Source: Brachionus manjavacas
Taxonomy: Eukaryota > Rotifera > Eurotatoria > Ploima > Brachionidae
Length of the DNA: 64,000 nt
NCBI GenBank assembly: GCA_019054805.1
Contig: JAHQIY010000026.1
Location: 310,001-374,000 of the forward strand
Direction: 5' to 3'
Part shown: in pieces, positions 1 to 11,930 of the stretch
How the letters are laid out: each line of letters opens with the position of its first letter
How positions within the stretch are numbered: position 1 is the stretch's first letter
Notes under the pieces: generated by a model
Seen by the model: the letters and a program-made list of their open reading frames with translations, nothing else
Told to the model about the DNA's origin: nothing
Databases searched by the model: none
Made by a program: the position numbers and the translations under genes

Positions 1-1238
1 ATACCGATAGCGAATGGAATTTAAGAAGATGCTGGACGAGATGTTGGATGCCGGACTCATACAAAAGAGCATAGCCCTTGGAGCTCACCAGTCCTACATG
101 TGAATAAACCTGATGGGTCAATCAGGTTTACAGTCGACTACTCAAAGTTGAATAGTGCATCACTGTGAAAGACGCTCATCCATTGCCGAATACAGAAGCC
201 ATGTTCGCGCTCTTAGCTAACTCTAAATGGTATACTAAACTTTATCTGTATCAAGGCTTTTATCAAATCCCATTAAATGAGGAATCAAAGAAATACACAG
301 CGTTTGCGTGCGAATGGGGCTTAAATGAATACAATGTTATGCCAATGGATCTTACAAATGTACCAGCTACTTTCCAGAGGATGATGAATGATGTTCTCAA
401 AGAGTGTATCGAAGTAGGATACGTATCTGTATTTCTCGATGACATCCTAATCCACTCTTCTACACCTGATGAGCATTTTAGACACTTGACAAATGTCGTC
501 GACAAGCTGTTCCGAAACGATCTAAAAGTAAAATTAAAAAAGTGTGAGCTGGTAAAGAAGGAAGTAATATTTTTAGGACAAGTTATAACATACGGGGGCA
601 TCAAACCGGACCCGTTAAAAGTTGAAGTCCTTCATAGATACCCTCGACCGACCAACTTGACTCAAGTCCAATCGTTCTTAGGTCTGGCCCAGTACTGCAG
701 AAAATTCATAAAGTTTTTCTCAGCTATAGCCGCACCACTTTATTTGTTGCAAACAAAAGATGGATGCGAGAAGGATGGAACACTCAAGTGGAGTGACTGG
801 TGCGAGGAGTGGAGTGGAGTGAACGCCTTAAATCAACTACGGTCAATCTTAACATCTGACTCCTTTTTAGTTTTGCCAGACATGTCCAAAACATTTAGAC
901 TTGATACCGACGCAAGCAATACCGGGGTTGGTGCGGTACTGTCTCAAATTCAAGACTGTTCCTGGAGACCGATCGCCTACTTTAGTAGAGGTCTAAACTC
1001 AGCTCAGCGCAACTATAGTACGAAGGAGAAAGAGCTTTTAGCGATCGTCTTATCGGTGGAACACTTCCATCAATATTTATATGGAAACATTTTCGTAGTT
1101 TACGCAAACCATCGACCCTTATCATATCTAATGAACAGTGGTAAACCGAACGCAAGGCTAACTCGCTGGTTAATAAGATTAGGGAACTACGACTTCAAGA
1201 TTATTTACGGAAACGGAAAAAAAACACTCAAACGCTGA
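1..1238 (+). pseudogene. pol: Ty3/Gypsy pol fragment: reverse transcriptase and RNase H
   Basis: This is the reverse transcriptase and RNase H part of a Ty3/Gypsy polyprotein, which copies element RNA into DNA. Before base 165 a second frame gives the usual RT N-terminal motifs (a KPDG-type lysine block, then FTVDY). From 165 the frame runs through a palm region with FLDD (the YxDD equivalent) followed by ILIHS, an FLGLAQYCRKFI block, and RNase H with TDAS and a YSTKEKELLA block. It is broken: a stop and frame change lie near 160, and the usual TDHxPL motif of RNase H reads ANHRPL, so a catalytic aspartate is lost. It continues into integrase in the next entry. The 5' end lies outside the window. 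It is visibly less AT-rich than the DNA from 4.7 kb on. Confidence 0.92.
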
Positions 1239-1365
1239 CGCTTTGTCGAGATGGTCGATTGAAGTACCCCATATGTCAGTAGAAGACGAGTCAGAAACTA
1301 CGCTCATTATCAATGTCATCCAGAATCTAAGGTGAAAAGCGTCCGATTTTTCTGATATAAACTAA

Positions 1366-2878
1366 ATGCACCAATCCAACGATCCTGACATTGAATGGAT
1401 TATTGAACTTCAAAACAAAAAGATTCCAGGCTCTTCGATCTCCAAAAGCAATTTAACTGACGGTCAGAAATCTCTGATGAGATTTTATGAAGATTTATCG
1501 GTAATTGACCAAAAACTCTACTTTGTTGACAAGTGTGACATTAGGACCAAACTGGTGTTACCAAGCGACAAGATATTTACAACCATTGATCTAATCCACT
1601 CGAATATTCTAAGTGGAAACTTTGGTTCAAAAAGAAGCAAAGAAAATTGTTCGCAAGATTTTTCAGACCAATATTGGGACAATATGTCGATCAGTTACAG
1701 GCGGGAACAAATACATCTTAGTCATCTGTTGCTATTTCTCAAAATTCGTCGTCTTGTACTCTTTGCCAGACCAAACGGTGGATTCAATCATCGAAAAATA
1801 CCTCTCTTTCGCACTACTATTTGTCTTTTCTAATGTGCTAACAGACCTCGGTACAAATTTCCAAGCAGAAATTATGACAAGACTTTATGAACTTTTGGAT
1901 GTGTATCAATTTAGGACAAGTGCATACCAACCTGAGTGCAACGGCTTGACAGAGAGATTTAACAGGACACTTAAAATGATGCTTTCAGGATTTGTGGACG
2001 AAAACTAGAACAATTGGGACCGACTCTTAGACAAACTTATTTTAACATATAATGTGTGCGTTCATAGCGCTACTGGGTACACTCCGTATGAGCTGATGTT
2101 CGGCCGTAAACCAAAACTTCCGATTGATTTGGTATTAGACGATTCCAACAGGCCAATCAATCAAGTGGACTGCGGGGACTTACTAGTAGACCCTCCAAAC
2201 CCCGAACAGTCCAAGGTTGAAATGTATTTGAAACAATTAAAAGAGCATTTAGCCGAGGCATTTGAACAAGTAAATTGAATAGAGATTTAAAATTAGAAAA
2301 GACTCATTTGCTCTATAATCGGAATATAAAACCAGAGACCTATCAAAATGGTGAATTAGTGTTGAAAAACGTAGTCACGATCAAACAAAGGTTGTCAAAG
2401 AAACTTGCTCATAAGTGGGAGGGACCTTTTGTCATTGTCAAGCAGTTAGATGATTTAAACTATCAGGTTCGTTGGGCAAAAACTCGAAGTCTAAAGCTAG
2501 AACTGTCCACCACAACCGGCTACAAAGATATTTTGGACCTTTTCCAACCATATCTGATAACCCTCGAGTAACAAGCCCGAATTTACCCAACCAACACCAC
2601 ATAGTAAGTTGAACAGTCGAAATGTGAAAAAAAAGGGGACGTCCGAGGAAATGTGGTAGTTATGTGGCGGTAAATATAAATAAAGCCCAAAAACCAAAAA
2701 AAAGAAAACCTGGCCGTCCCAAAAGAAATATAACCCCCACTAACCCCATTCCAAAACTGCCTCGCCCAAATTGTAAACCCCCTGAACCTGCCCAAAAATG
2801 ACCCTAAACGCGATCATGAAACTGACCGACCTGCCCGGATCAGACGTCCAGTCGATCGCCTGACATATTACCGAAAAA
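1366..2878 (+). pseudogene. pol: Ty3/Gypsy integrase and basic C-terminal tail, broken
   Basis: This is the integrase section downstream of the RT. The core is split over several frames (1366-1833, 1613-2008, 2054-2278, 2275-2571). The second and third catalytic positions survive, as LTDLGTNF and the glutamate of GLTERFN. The first aspartate is replaced by cysteine: the block where V-x-D-Y-F is expected reads ICCYFSKF. A conserved tail block (WEGPFVIV, then YQVRW) follows. In another frame, about 2690-2790 gives an AT-hook-like KRKPGRPKR, and about 2800-2870 gives RPARIRRPVDRLTY, a typical Gypsy pol C-terminus. With four or more stops or shifts and a lost catalytic residue, it is not functional. 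No chromodomain is seen here, unlike elements A and B further right. Confidence 0.88.
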
Positions 2879-3093
2879 TTTAATTACCTCATTAAAACAA
2901 CAAAAATTTTTCTTTTATTTTTATTTTTTTCTTTATAATTTGGCTCCAAATTTAAACTAGTTTAATTATTAAAATTCAAAATTGCCAAGATATTTTATGA
3001 ACATTAAATCACTAATTTTGCTTACTTTATAATTTCAAATATTCTCACATTTACTTCAATTTCGAAATATAAATAAAAATAAACAATCAAAAC
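2879..3093. other. AT-rich spacer between pol remnant and RING frame
   Basis: This is a low-complexity A/T stretch between the end of pol and the first codon of the next frame. No LTR end or polypurine tract can be identified in it. Confidence 0.5.
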
Positions 3094-4660
3094 ATGTCCT
3101 TTAATAACCAGATAAAACCAAAAGGAAGAGGCCGAACACCTCGTGCAGTCAACTTAGCGACGGCACAAAAAGAACAAGACAATGCGCTCGGGAGTGCAAT
3201 CACAAATGATGTCACAGTGGAGAAGAACGTGGACGTGACGGTACCCCGTATTAGTATTTTTGTAAGTACCGCACGTCTCGCAGACAAACTGGAGCTTGAG
3301 TTGACAATGCAATATATGTCACCCCAAGTGGAAGAACTCGAATCCAATCGCTTCATATTGTCCAAAATTAATTGAAAAGACCTAGAGTTTAATTTAAACG
3401 TAGTATATAACAACATACATGACATATATATCAAGTCGATTCCGACCATCTCAGACTACGCGATTATTTTTCGACGTGCGCTTCGACATCACGTCTATAC
3501 CTATCACTTGGGGGACATAGAATGGGCTAAGGTGATTGAGCAACCAAAGAACATCGCTACAAAAATTGCATTCGTACGTTTCTCGCGAAAAAATTTACAT
3601 CCGCAAATTGTCAAGTCACTTGATGGCGCAATATGGCACGGTAAAGAGATCGTCGCGTGTGTTAATCCTAGGAGAACAAAGCCAGAACACGTATATTAAC
3701 AGCCGATTGCAGAGTTTACACTCGAGAACCGAATGGAAATACGAAAAATCGAACTTAGAAGAAGGAAGGCTGAATTGGACGAACTCGAATCGGACCTCGA
3801 GCAACGAGAACAGTCATTTAGATCAATTCATACCCCCGACCAAAAGAAATACATTCGCCTACTTGAAGAAGAGAACCAGACTCTTAAGGCTCTTAACGAG
3901 CAGCTTCAATATCGTGAACAACAGACCGGCGTAGAATGAAGCTATATAGATTGCGTCCGTGAGCAAGAGAAAAGCAACTCAATGAGAGAAAGCCCGAAAA
4001 ACGCATCCGGGAAGCCCAGCTCGAATTTAACGAAGCAAGGTTCTCGCAACGCATCGCCGAAGAAGTCAAGACAAGAGTTGAGGCCCGGATTGCAAATCGC
4101 CCAGAGCCACCACCTCCGGCGTTGGTCCCCGTATTTGTTGACCTTTGCTCCAGAAGAACAGCCAGAAATTGAAAGCTAACAGAAAATCAATGGGTGACTT
4201 CAAAGACCGTATGGGATCGATTCCTCGAAGTAAGCTTAAATCAAAGTTCTAAGGATGGCCCTTGCCGTTGCAGATCGTAAACAAAGGTTCGAAACCCAAC
4301 AAATCCGTCGTTTTAGAACTCGCCGAGATGGAGTGCGGACTATGCTCACGTCCGATTATGTTCTTAAGCTCGAACGAGTTAATGTGGACAACGTGCGGTC
4401 ACCTGTTTTGTGGTGACTGGATTTACCGGTCAACTGTGGACATTGCCGAGTGCCCAAAATGTGAGACACCCGTTGACTACAGCGATATATCACAACTTTT
4501 TTACAGAAACAATAAGTCTGGTCTCAAAATTTTATTTTTTGTTCTTGTATCTTCTTGCTCTGGTCATAAGAATATGTGTCCATTCTATTCATGGATTGGG
4601 GCCTATGTTATGCCAGCAAAACTTTCTTCTCTTTTCTTTCGTAATTTTAATATAAAATAA
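3094..4660 (+). pseudogene. Coiled-coil/RING-finger reading frame, decayed; possible extra ORF of the Gypsy element
   Basis: One frame runs from the ATG at 3094 to about 3960, interrupted only by TGA at 3373, TAA at 3697 and TGA at 3937. After a shift near 3960, a charged helical frame with a run of prolines continues to about 4150, and a third frame from 4262 carries the RING. In order there is a basic N-terminus (GRGRTPR), a section around 3550-3680 loosely like an RRM (IAFVRFS, then LDGAIWHGKEI), a strongly charged coiled coil (about 3735-4110), and a C3HC4-like RING with CGLC, then CGHLFCGDW, then CPKC. RING proteins of this layout are usually E3 ubiquitin ligases. It follows pol on the same strand and is similarly less AT-rich, so it may be a third ORF of the same retroelement; a separate host-derived pseudogene is the alternative. 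The RING call is firm, the link to the element is inferred. Confidence 0.62.
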
Positions 4661-4742
4661 GATTAATTTCAACTTAAGTAATAGAAAAAAAAGCCCATTT
4701 ATAAAAGAGTCTTTTATTAAAAACACGATTCTTTACACAATT

Positions 4743-4926
4743 ATGGTTCTGTAAACAGTACTAAATTGTACAAATGTTTTAGAAACGAATAACAAACTCT
4801 GCAAAAACTCTGCAACTTATTGCATATATTGATCGAATATTTTTTGATGGTGTGCATTTTACAGAAAAAATGCAGAGTTTTTCAGAGCTTGGTATTCGTT
4901 TGTACGAATCTGTATTGCAGAACCAT
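4743..4926. mobile_element. Short hairpin MITE-like inverted repeat
   Basis: The ends are inverted copies: ATGGTTCTG on the left and CAGAACCAT on the right. Further matching blocks lie inside (ACGAATA against its complement, and ACTCTGCA against TGCAGAGT). There is no coding capacity. The 184-base size and hairpin form fit a non-autonomous DNA transposon. No clear target duplication was found. Confidence 0.6.
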
Positions 4927-5865
4927 TTTTTCAAAATTAGAAAAAAATTAAAGCTTTTTTACTTTTTGTACTGTTATTTTTGTACTAATTTTACACATTG
5001 CCTTATTGCATTGGTGTAGCAAAAGCTATTACCTTCTAGTTTAGGTGATTCTAGATTGGACTTTAAGTTCTGATTAGTGAAGCAGTTTAAAGAGTCTTAG
5101 TAAAAAAAATAAAAATAGACTATTATTTCCTTTAATGAGAGAAATTCATAATTTTAATTTACAAAAATTTTTTTCTTTTTAATCATAAAATTTGACTATA
5201 CATTAAATTCAATTATTATTCATCTTTAAAAAATTTTAAAAAAATGAAAAATTAAAGAAAAAATTTTCTTTTAGTTATTTTATTTTGATTCGAGTCGTTT
5301 TTGTTCGTGTCAGTCAAGAGTTAAAGGTTTGGATTATTCTCCTGTAAGGAAACTTTTACCGATAGTTAAAGTAATTAAAATTTTTAGCTCATCAAAATTC
5401 CATATTTTTTTAACTAAATTTTAATCCGAAAACATATCATTATCTTATTATGTAATATTTGTCTTTTATATAGAATTATATTTAATAATTTGTCAATTAA
5501 TTTTACAAAAATAAAATTCTTTCATCGCTTAATTAATAACTTAGAGTAAAGCGGTTATAAAATAAGTTTTTTTTTATATTTTTGGCTTGTTCATTTTAGT
5601 CGGTCGAAAATTAAAATTGACACTGAAAAAATTTAAAAAAAATTAAAGCATTTTTCATGTTTCATGACGAATTTTACAAAAAGACTAATGTCTTTCAGAC
5701 AAACTTGACCAAAACCAAAATTTATTTATTTAAAAAAAATCGAAAATTAAAGCAAAGAATAAAATATCGTAAAAAGAAAAGCTTGAGACCTAACATGGTT
5801 GTAGCATGGATTGACGATTAGCTTTAATTTAAAACTAAAAATTCTTTACTGTTCTTTTCAATGTG
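4927..5865. other. AT-rich spacer with nothing recognised
   Basis: About 0.9 kb of A/T-rich sequence with many homopolymer runs. No reading frame, repeat unit or RNA gene could be supported in it. Confidence 0.5.
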
Positions 5866-6185
5866 AGAAGAATATTTTGTACTTTTGTTTCCTTTCCTGA
5901 TTTGCAAATAAAAATTGTCCTTTACAATGTTAAGAGTATATTTTGTTCTTTTGTGTCCTTTCCTTATTTGCAAACATAAATTGTCCGTTACAGTCCTTCA
6001 ATAACTTTTTCAATGTTAGGAGAATAGTTTGTCTTCTACTGCCCTATTCTTTGTCAGGAGAATATTTTGTCCATTAATGTCCTTTCCTTATGTGCAAACA
6101 AAAATTGTCCGTTCCTATCCTTTACTGTTCAATACTGATTTTTTCTATGTTAGGAGAATATTTTGTCCTTACAAACAAAGTATAC
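5866..6185 (-). repeat. GGACAAAATATTCTCCT-family repeats, reverse orientation
   Basis: The complement of the family core appears several times (AGGAGAATATTTTGTCC and variants), alternating with a block like TCCTTTCCTTATTTGCAAA. This is the smallest cluster of the family and lies opposite to the 7.9-11.2 kb array. The hydrophobic frames read through it are by-products of the repeat. Confidence 0.7.
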
Positions 6186-6200
6186 AAAGTAAATTCTGCC

Positions 6201-6430
6201 AAATGGAAACAATAGAAACAATTCAAGAGGTTTTGGACAAAGCAAATCAACTTGAAATTTGTTTCCAGAAATTTAAATAAATATTAGAAGTAAAAAATTC
6301 TAGAACAAATGAAATGAGATCGAATAATCCAAACAAATACAATAATTTGTATGATCAGTTCAATCAAGATGCCTTTTATTCAAATCAACATTACCGAAAG
6401 CCAAAACTTAAATTTTCTTTCTAATACCAA
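6201..6430 (+). pseudogene. Short gag-like fragment
   Basis: From the ATG at about 6203 a short frame gives a helical block (ETIQEVLDKANQLEICFQKF), then TAA, and then continues in the same frame with a polar N/Q/Y-rich section. The helical block resembles the region just before the zinc knuckle in Gypsy gag proteins, where an alternation of A, L and E ends in a KFK-type motif. No zinc knuckle follows. It is on the opposite strand to the gag remnant at 6.6-7.85 kb, so the two are not the same copy. This is a weak call from pattern alone. Confidence 0.3.
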
Positions 6431-6571
6431 GAATCAAAATGTGAGAATGGTCCAAAATCAATGACTATCACATAATTTTGAGCCTAAAATTAAATTATTG
6501 CAACAATAATAAACATCTAAATCTTAAAAAAAAAATGCTTCATCACTTACTTGGGTAGGTATTTCATTTCT

Positions 6572-7852
6572 TCAGAAAAGTGCTTCTCCTTTTATTACTT
6601 CCAGATCGTTACTAGTCCTCCGCAGGTGTACCTCAGGATCAAGGTCAACTATCCCTATATTACTAGTCTCTACCTCTTCTACTTCTACAGAAGAAATATT
6701 TTCTGGTTTCCTACTTTTATTATACTGTGTAACAGTTTTCTTATCATTAAATTCTTGACATCTTTTAAGATGTTTCATCTCGGTTTCCTTTTTATTTTTC
6801 TCATCGTAAAATTTCTTCTTGCACTCCTTAATTTTGTGCCCCAATTTATGGCAATAAAGGCACTTAATTACTTGCTTACTTTTGTACTCAACCCTATTCA
6901 TATCGAATCTTTATGCAGAGGTTTCCCTTCCTGAATTGTAGAGCAATTTTGCCCTTTCTATAGCGTCATCTAAGGTTTTAGGCTCCGATGCCATTACCCC
7001 CGCCCTAATAATTAGTTTAAGACCGTTTCTAAAGAATTCAATTTTTAAGGCTTCTGGCAATTCATCTTTTAAATTAAGAAGACAAGAATTAAATTCATCA
7101 ATATATTCTTTTAAGTCTCTAGTTTGCGAAAGACCCCGAAATTTGGTCATATTTACCTCAATTTGGTCCCTTCTCCTGAACGACTTGATCATTGTCTCTT
7201 TAAATTGGTCCCAATTCATATTTTGAAGCCAATGAGATGCTTGTAAGTAGGCTCTTTCCGCTTTATCTCTCAGATAAGAGCTCGCTCCTTCGACAACCAA
7301 TTGTCTGTCTACTCTATTAAGTTTGAGGTTTTTCTTAGTTATCCTTAGCCATTCTTCAACATTTTCAGTGTCCTTCGCACTAAATGTTGGTTGATTACCA
7401 AAATTCATCTTTGGTAAATCCTGGAACATAGTCCTATTCAGTCTAAGTTCATTTATCAATGCAGCTATTGGATACATCAAATAATTTTGATTTTGATTCT
7501 GGTTTAGCTTGGGACTGAGTGTACCCTTGCGGTGCCATTCCGTCTTGATGTTGTTGACCGGGAGTGTTACCTTGTCCCCTCAAATTATTTAAGAAATCAT
7601 TAAGTTTCTGATCGAGACTTATCTCCATTTGGTCATTTGGTCAATGATTTCCTTTGTTTTCTGTTCCAAAAACTTTTTCTGGACTTCAGCATGATCCAGT
7701 ATTTTTCTATCAACTGCCGCTTCGTCCATAGTTGTATCGTCTAGTCTTAAGGTGTTTTCAAAATCGCTAATGATTGACAAGAAAGCTTTGTCCAAATCTT
7801 GATTTGTCGACCAGACATAAAATTTTACTGAAATACCAATTGCTGCTTTCAC
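6572..7852 (-). pseudogene. gag: Retrotransposon gag (capsid and CCHC zinc knuckle), broken
   Basis: This is the nucleocapsid precursor of an LTR retrotransposon, read leftwards from 7852. The first frame (7852-7619) gives an N-terminal helical section. After a shift there is a Q/G-rich linker (about 7600-7490). The frame 7480-6911 matches the Retrotrans_gag type: the order WLRITKKNLKL, then a WDQFKETMIKSFRRRDQ-type block, then FRNGLK. A last frame (6901-6572) holds a CCHC zinc knuckle, CLYCHKLGHKIKEC, the RNA-binding motif. No protease or RT follows on the left. Its frame breaks and the missing pol show it is a dead fragment, and it is not similar enough by eye to element A/B gag to call them one family. 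Confidence 0.82.
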
Positions 7853-7924
7853 TTCTCTGCTACCGCTTGTGAGGCTGGAGGATAGTTAAAGTGATTTGAT
7901 ATTTTCTTTACTATATTTATCAAT

Positions 7925-10900
7925 AAAAATTCAAATCAGAATTTAATACAAAAGGACAAAACATTCTTCTATTAAATAAAAGGAGAGAAAAGGACAGTAA
8001 AATAACTTTTTATTTAGAAAAAAAGAAAGGATTCAAAATAACTGAAAATTCTCCTAACATATTAAAGAACACAAAGGTACAAAATATTCTCCTTTAAAAG
8101 AATAGGACTTAAAAGGACAAAATATTCTCCTTATAAATTAATGGAGAGAAAAGGACAATAAAGATAACTTTTTATTTAGAAAAAAGGAAAGGACTCAAAA
8201 TAACAGAAAATTCTCCTAATATATTAAAAAATATTCTTATATTAAATTAAAGGAGAGAAAACTACAGGAAAAAAAAATTTACTAAATATTTTTCTATTTA
8301 ATTAAAGGGGAAAAAACGACAGTAAAGAAAACTTTTTTATTTGCTAATAAGGAAAAGGACACAAAAGGACAAAATTCTCTCCTTAAATAAAAAAGCACAC
8401 AAAAGGACAAAATAACAAAAGGACAAAAGGACAAAAGGACAAAGGATTCAAAATGACTGAAAATTCTACTAATATATTCAAAAAAACAAATGGAATAAAT
8501 ATTCTTCTATTTAATTAAACGAGAGAAATGGACAGTTAAGAAAATTTTTTATTTGCAAATAAGGAAAGGACTGAGAATAACAAAATATTTTTTTAACAAA
8601 GAAGAGAAACGTAAAGGTCAGTAAAGGACAAAATATTCTCCTTAAATTGAATAGGACACAAAAGGGCAAAATATTCTCCTTTTAATTTAAAGGAGAGAAC
8701 GATGGTAAAGATAACTTTCTAAATGCAAAAAAGAAAGGACTCAAAATAATAGAAAACTCTGCTAACATATTAAGGAAGACAAAAGGACTAACTTTCTCAT
8801 ATTAAATTAAAGTAGAGAATAGGACAGTAAAAAACACTTTTTATTTGCAAATAAGGAAAGGACTAAAAAAAACAAAATATTTTTTTTAGAAAGAAGAGAA
8901 CCGTAAAGGTCATTTAAGGGCAACATATTGCTCTTAAATTGAATAGGACTCAAATGGACTAAATATTCTCCTAACATTCAAAAGAATACAAAAGGATAAA
9001 ACATTCTCCTTAAAAAGAAGGGTTCACAAAAGAATAAGCTTTAAACAAAGATAAGAACAACAAAAGATATTTGAGGACAAAATATTCTCCTAACATTTCA
9101 AAGGATAAAAAAGTAAAAAATATTGTCCCTTGATAGAGAAAACCCCACAAAAGAATATTCTCTTAACAAAGAGAAGAACAGCAAAGGACAATTAAGGACA
9201 AAATATTCTTCTTAAAAAGAAAAGGTCACAAAAGGACAAATATTCTCCTTACATTAAATAGGATACAAAAGGTAAAACATTGTCCGATGATAGAAAAGGA
9301 CACAAAAAGACAAAATATTCTCCTATTAAATTTAAGCAGAGAAAACGACAGTAAGGATAACTTTTTAATTGCAAAAAAGGTAAGGACTCAAAATAACAGA
9401 AAATTCTGCTAACATCCTAAAGAAGACAAAAGGACTTAATATTCTCCTATTAAATTAACGGAGAGAAAAGAACAGTAAAAAAAACTTTTTATTTGAAAAT
9501 AAGGAAAAAATTCAAAATAACTGAAAATCCTCCATACATATTGAAGAAGACAAAAGGACAAAATATTGTCCCTTGATAAAGAAGAACACAAAAGTTCAAA
9601 ATATTTTTCTTAAATTCAAAAGGTTACGAAAGGACATAATATTCTCTCTTGGTAGAGAAGGACACAAAAGAACAAAATATTCTTATTTTAAATTAAAGGA
9701 GAGAAAACTACAGGAAAAAAAAATTTTCACTAACAAAAAAGGAAAGGACTCAAAATAACAGAATATTCTGCTAACATATTAAGAAAGACAAAAAAACAAA
9801 ATACTCTCTTATTAAATAAAAGGAGAGAAAAGGACATTAAAAAACACTTTTTATTTGCAAATAAGGAAAGGACTCAAAATAACAAAATATTTTTTGAACA
9901 AAGAAGAGAACCGTAAAGGTCATTTAAGGACAAAATATTCTTCTTAAATAGAATAGGACTCAAAGGGACAAAATATTCTCCTTTCATTCAAAAGGATACA
10001 AAAGGTCAAAATATTCTCCCTTGGTAGAGAAGGACTCAATAGGACAAAATATTCTCCTTAAATAGAATAGGACACAAAAGGACAAAATATTCGCCATTTA
10101 AATTAAAGGAGAGAAAAGGACACAAAAGAAAACTTTTTATTTGCAAACAAGGAAAGGACTCAAAATAACAGAATATTCTGCTAACATATTAAGAAAGACA
10201 AAAAAACAAAATACTCTCTTATTAAATAAAAGGAGAGAAAAGGACATTAAAAAACACTTTTTATTTGCAAATAAGGAAAGGACTCAAAATAACAAAATAT
10301 TTTTTGAACAAAGAAGAGAACCGTAAAGGTCATTTAAGGACAAAATATTCTTCTTAAATAGAATAGGACTCAAAGGGACAAAATATTCTCCTTTCATTCA
10401 AAAGGATACAAAAGGTCAAAATATTCTCCCTTGGTAGAGAAGGACTCAATAGGACAAAATATTCTCCTTAAATAGAATAGGACACAAAAGGACAAAATAT
10501 TCGCCATTTAAATTAAAGGAGAGAAAAGGACACAAAAGAAAACTTTTTATTTGCAAACAAGGAAAGGACTCAGAAAAACAAAATATATTTCCAACAAAGA
10601 GGAAAACAGGGAAGGACAGTTATTAACAAAATATTCGTCTTGAATAGAAAAAGACTCAAAAGGACAAAATATTTTCCTAAAATAGAATAGGACACAAAAG
10701 GACAAAATATTCTCCTTACATTCGATGTGATTCAAAAGGAAAAAATTTTCTGCCTTGAAAAAGAAGGACACAAAAGGACAAAATATAAAGAATCATAATA
10801 AAGATAACATTCTAAATGCAAAAAAGAAAGGACTCAAAATAACAGAAAATTCTGCTAACATATAAAGGAAGACAAAAGGACTAAATATTCTCATTTTAAA

Positions 10901-11210
10901 TTAAAGGAGAGAATAGGACAGTAAAAAACACTTTTTATTTGCAACTAAGGAAAGGACTCAAAATAACAAAATATTTTTTTAACAAAGAAGAGAACCGTAA
11001 AGGTCATTTAAGGACAAAATATTCTCCTTAAATAGAAAAGGACTCAAAAGGACTTAATATTCTCCTATTAAATTAACGGAAAGAAAAGAATAGTAAAAAA
11101 CACTTTTTATTTGAAAATAAGGAAAAAATTCAAAATAACTGAAAATCCTCCATACATATTGAAGAAGACAAAGGGACAAAATATTGTCCCTTGATAAAGA
11201 GAGTTGTCTT
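7925..11210 (+). repeat. Long degenerate array of the GGACAAAATATTCTCCT family
   Basis: Dozens of imperfect units share a core GGACAAAATATTCTCCT followed by short A/T spacers and AAAGGACACAAAA. They alternate with a longer block containing AGGAGAGAAAAGGACAGTAAA, then CTTTTTATTTGC, then GGAAAGGACTCAAAATAAC. Spacing between cores is irregular, mostly 35-60 bases, so this is a higher-order array rather than a simple satellite. No conserved protein can be read through it; the short frames are fortuitous. The same family occurs at 5.9, 13.5, 30, 34, 40 and 60-62.9 kb. Confidence 0.9.
9741..10560 (+). repeat. Tandem 410-base duplication inside the repeat array
   Basis: Bases 9741-10150 and 10151-10560 look almost identical by eye, starting at GGAAAGGACTCAAAATAAC and ending just before the next copy of that block. 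The neighbouring array units are far more diverged, so this duplication is much younger than the array. Confidence 0.88.
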
Positions 11211-11930
11211 AGAGTCCCAGATTTGTAGTCAAAGTATTTAAAATTAAAATTTAATATATTTTTAAAATTTTTAATTTTTTCTTTCATTGACCCAACATTT
11301 TCGAATACTTTTATAGTTTATTGTTAAAAATATTTGCTTTATCTGTGACGTGTTTATAAGCCTTTCCCGATTAAAATAGTAAATAATTATTACACATCCG
11401 CTTTTAGAGACTGAATGCAAAATAAAAAAATAAAAATGACAATTGAATTTTTATTTAGCAAATTAAAACAATCTTTTTGTTTAAAAAAACGTTTTGATTT
11501 TTCTATCCCAAAAAAAGTCATCAGTTATTTCAAAAATTCCGCTTTTTAGAAAAACATCTGTTATTTAAAATTAAGGATAATTGACTTGATTCTTTGAACA
11601 GTTTGAATTATCATACTTATGCTATTTATGATTATGATAATTATGCAAAATAATTATCGAAAAAACAAAGGTCATGAACTCGACAGTCCTTGTTTGATTT
11701 AAACTCTTATTTACGATTGAGTAAAAAATGATTTTACTTTATGATTTAAAATTAAATTAGATAGTTTCTAATCATCTAAGTCAGTCAGTCATACATTTTT
11801 GAAAAATATATTAAATTAAAAAAATTTTTTTTACACTTAGACTTTTATAAACAAAGAAGTGTTTAGCAAGGTGATCCAACTAGATTAATTAAAAAACTAA
11901 ACGATTTTTACCAATACAGAGTTTGACGTA
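11211..11930. other. AT-rich spacer with nothing recognised
   Basis: A/T-rich DNA right after the array ends. No supported gene or repeat was found. Confidence 0.45.

Noticed and set aside
263-604. Minus-strand frame opposite reverse transcriptase.
   Set aside because: It is antisense to conserved RT motifs and has no features of its own.
9573-10326. Lysine-rich open frames in the large repeat array.
   Set aside because: They change with each repeat unit, have no domain, and coincide with the 410-base duplication.
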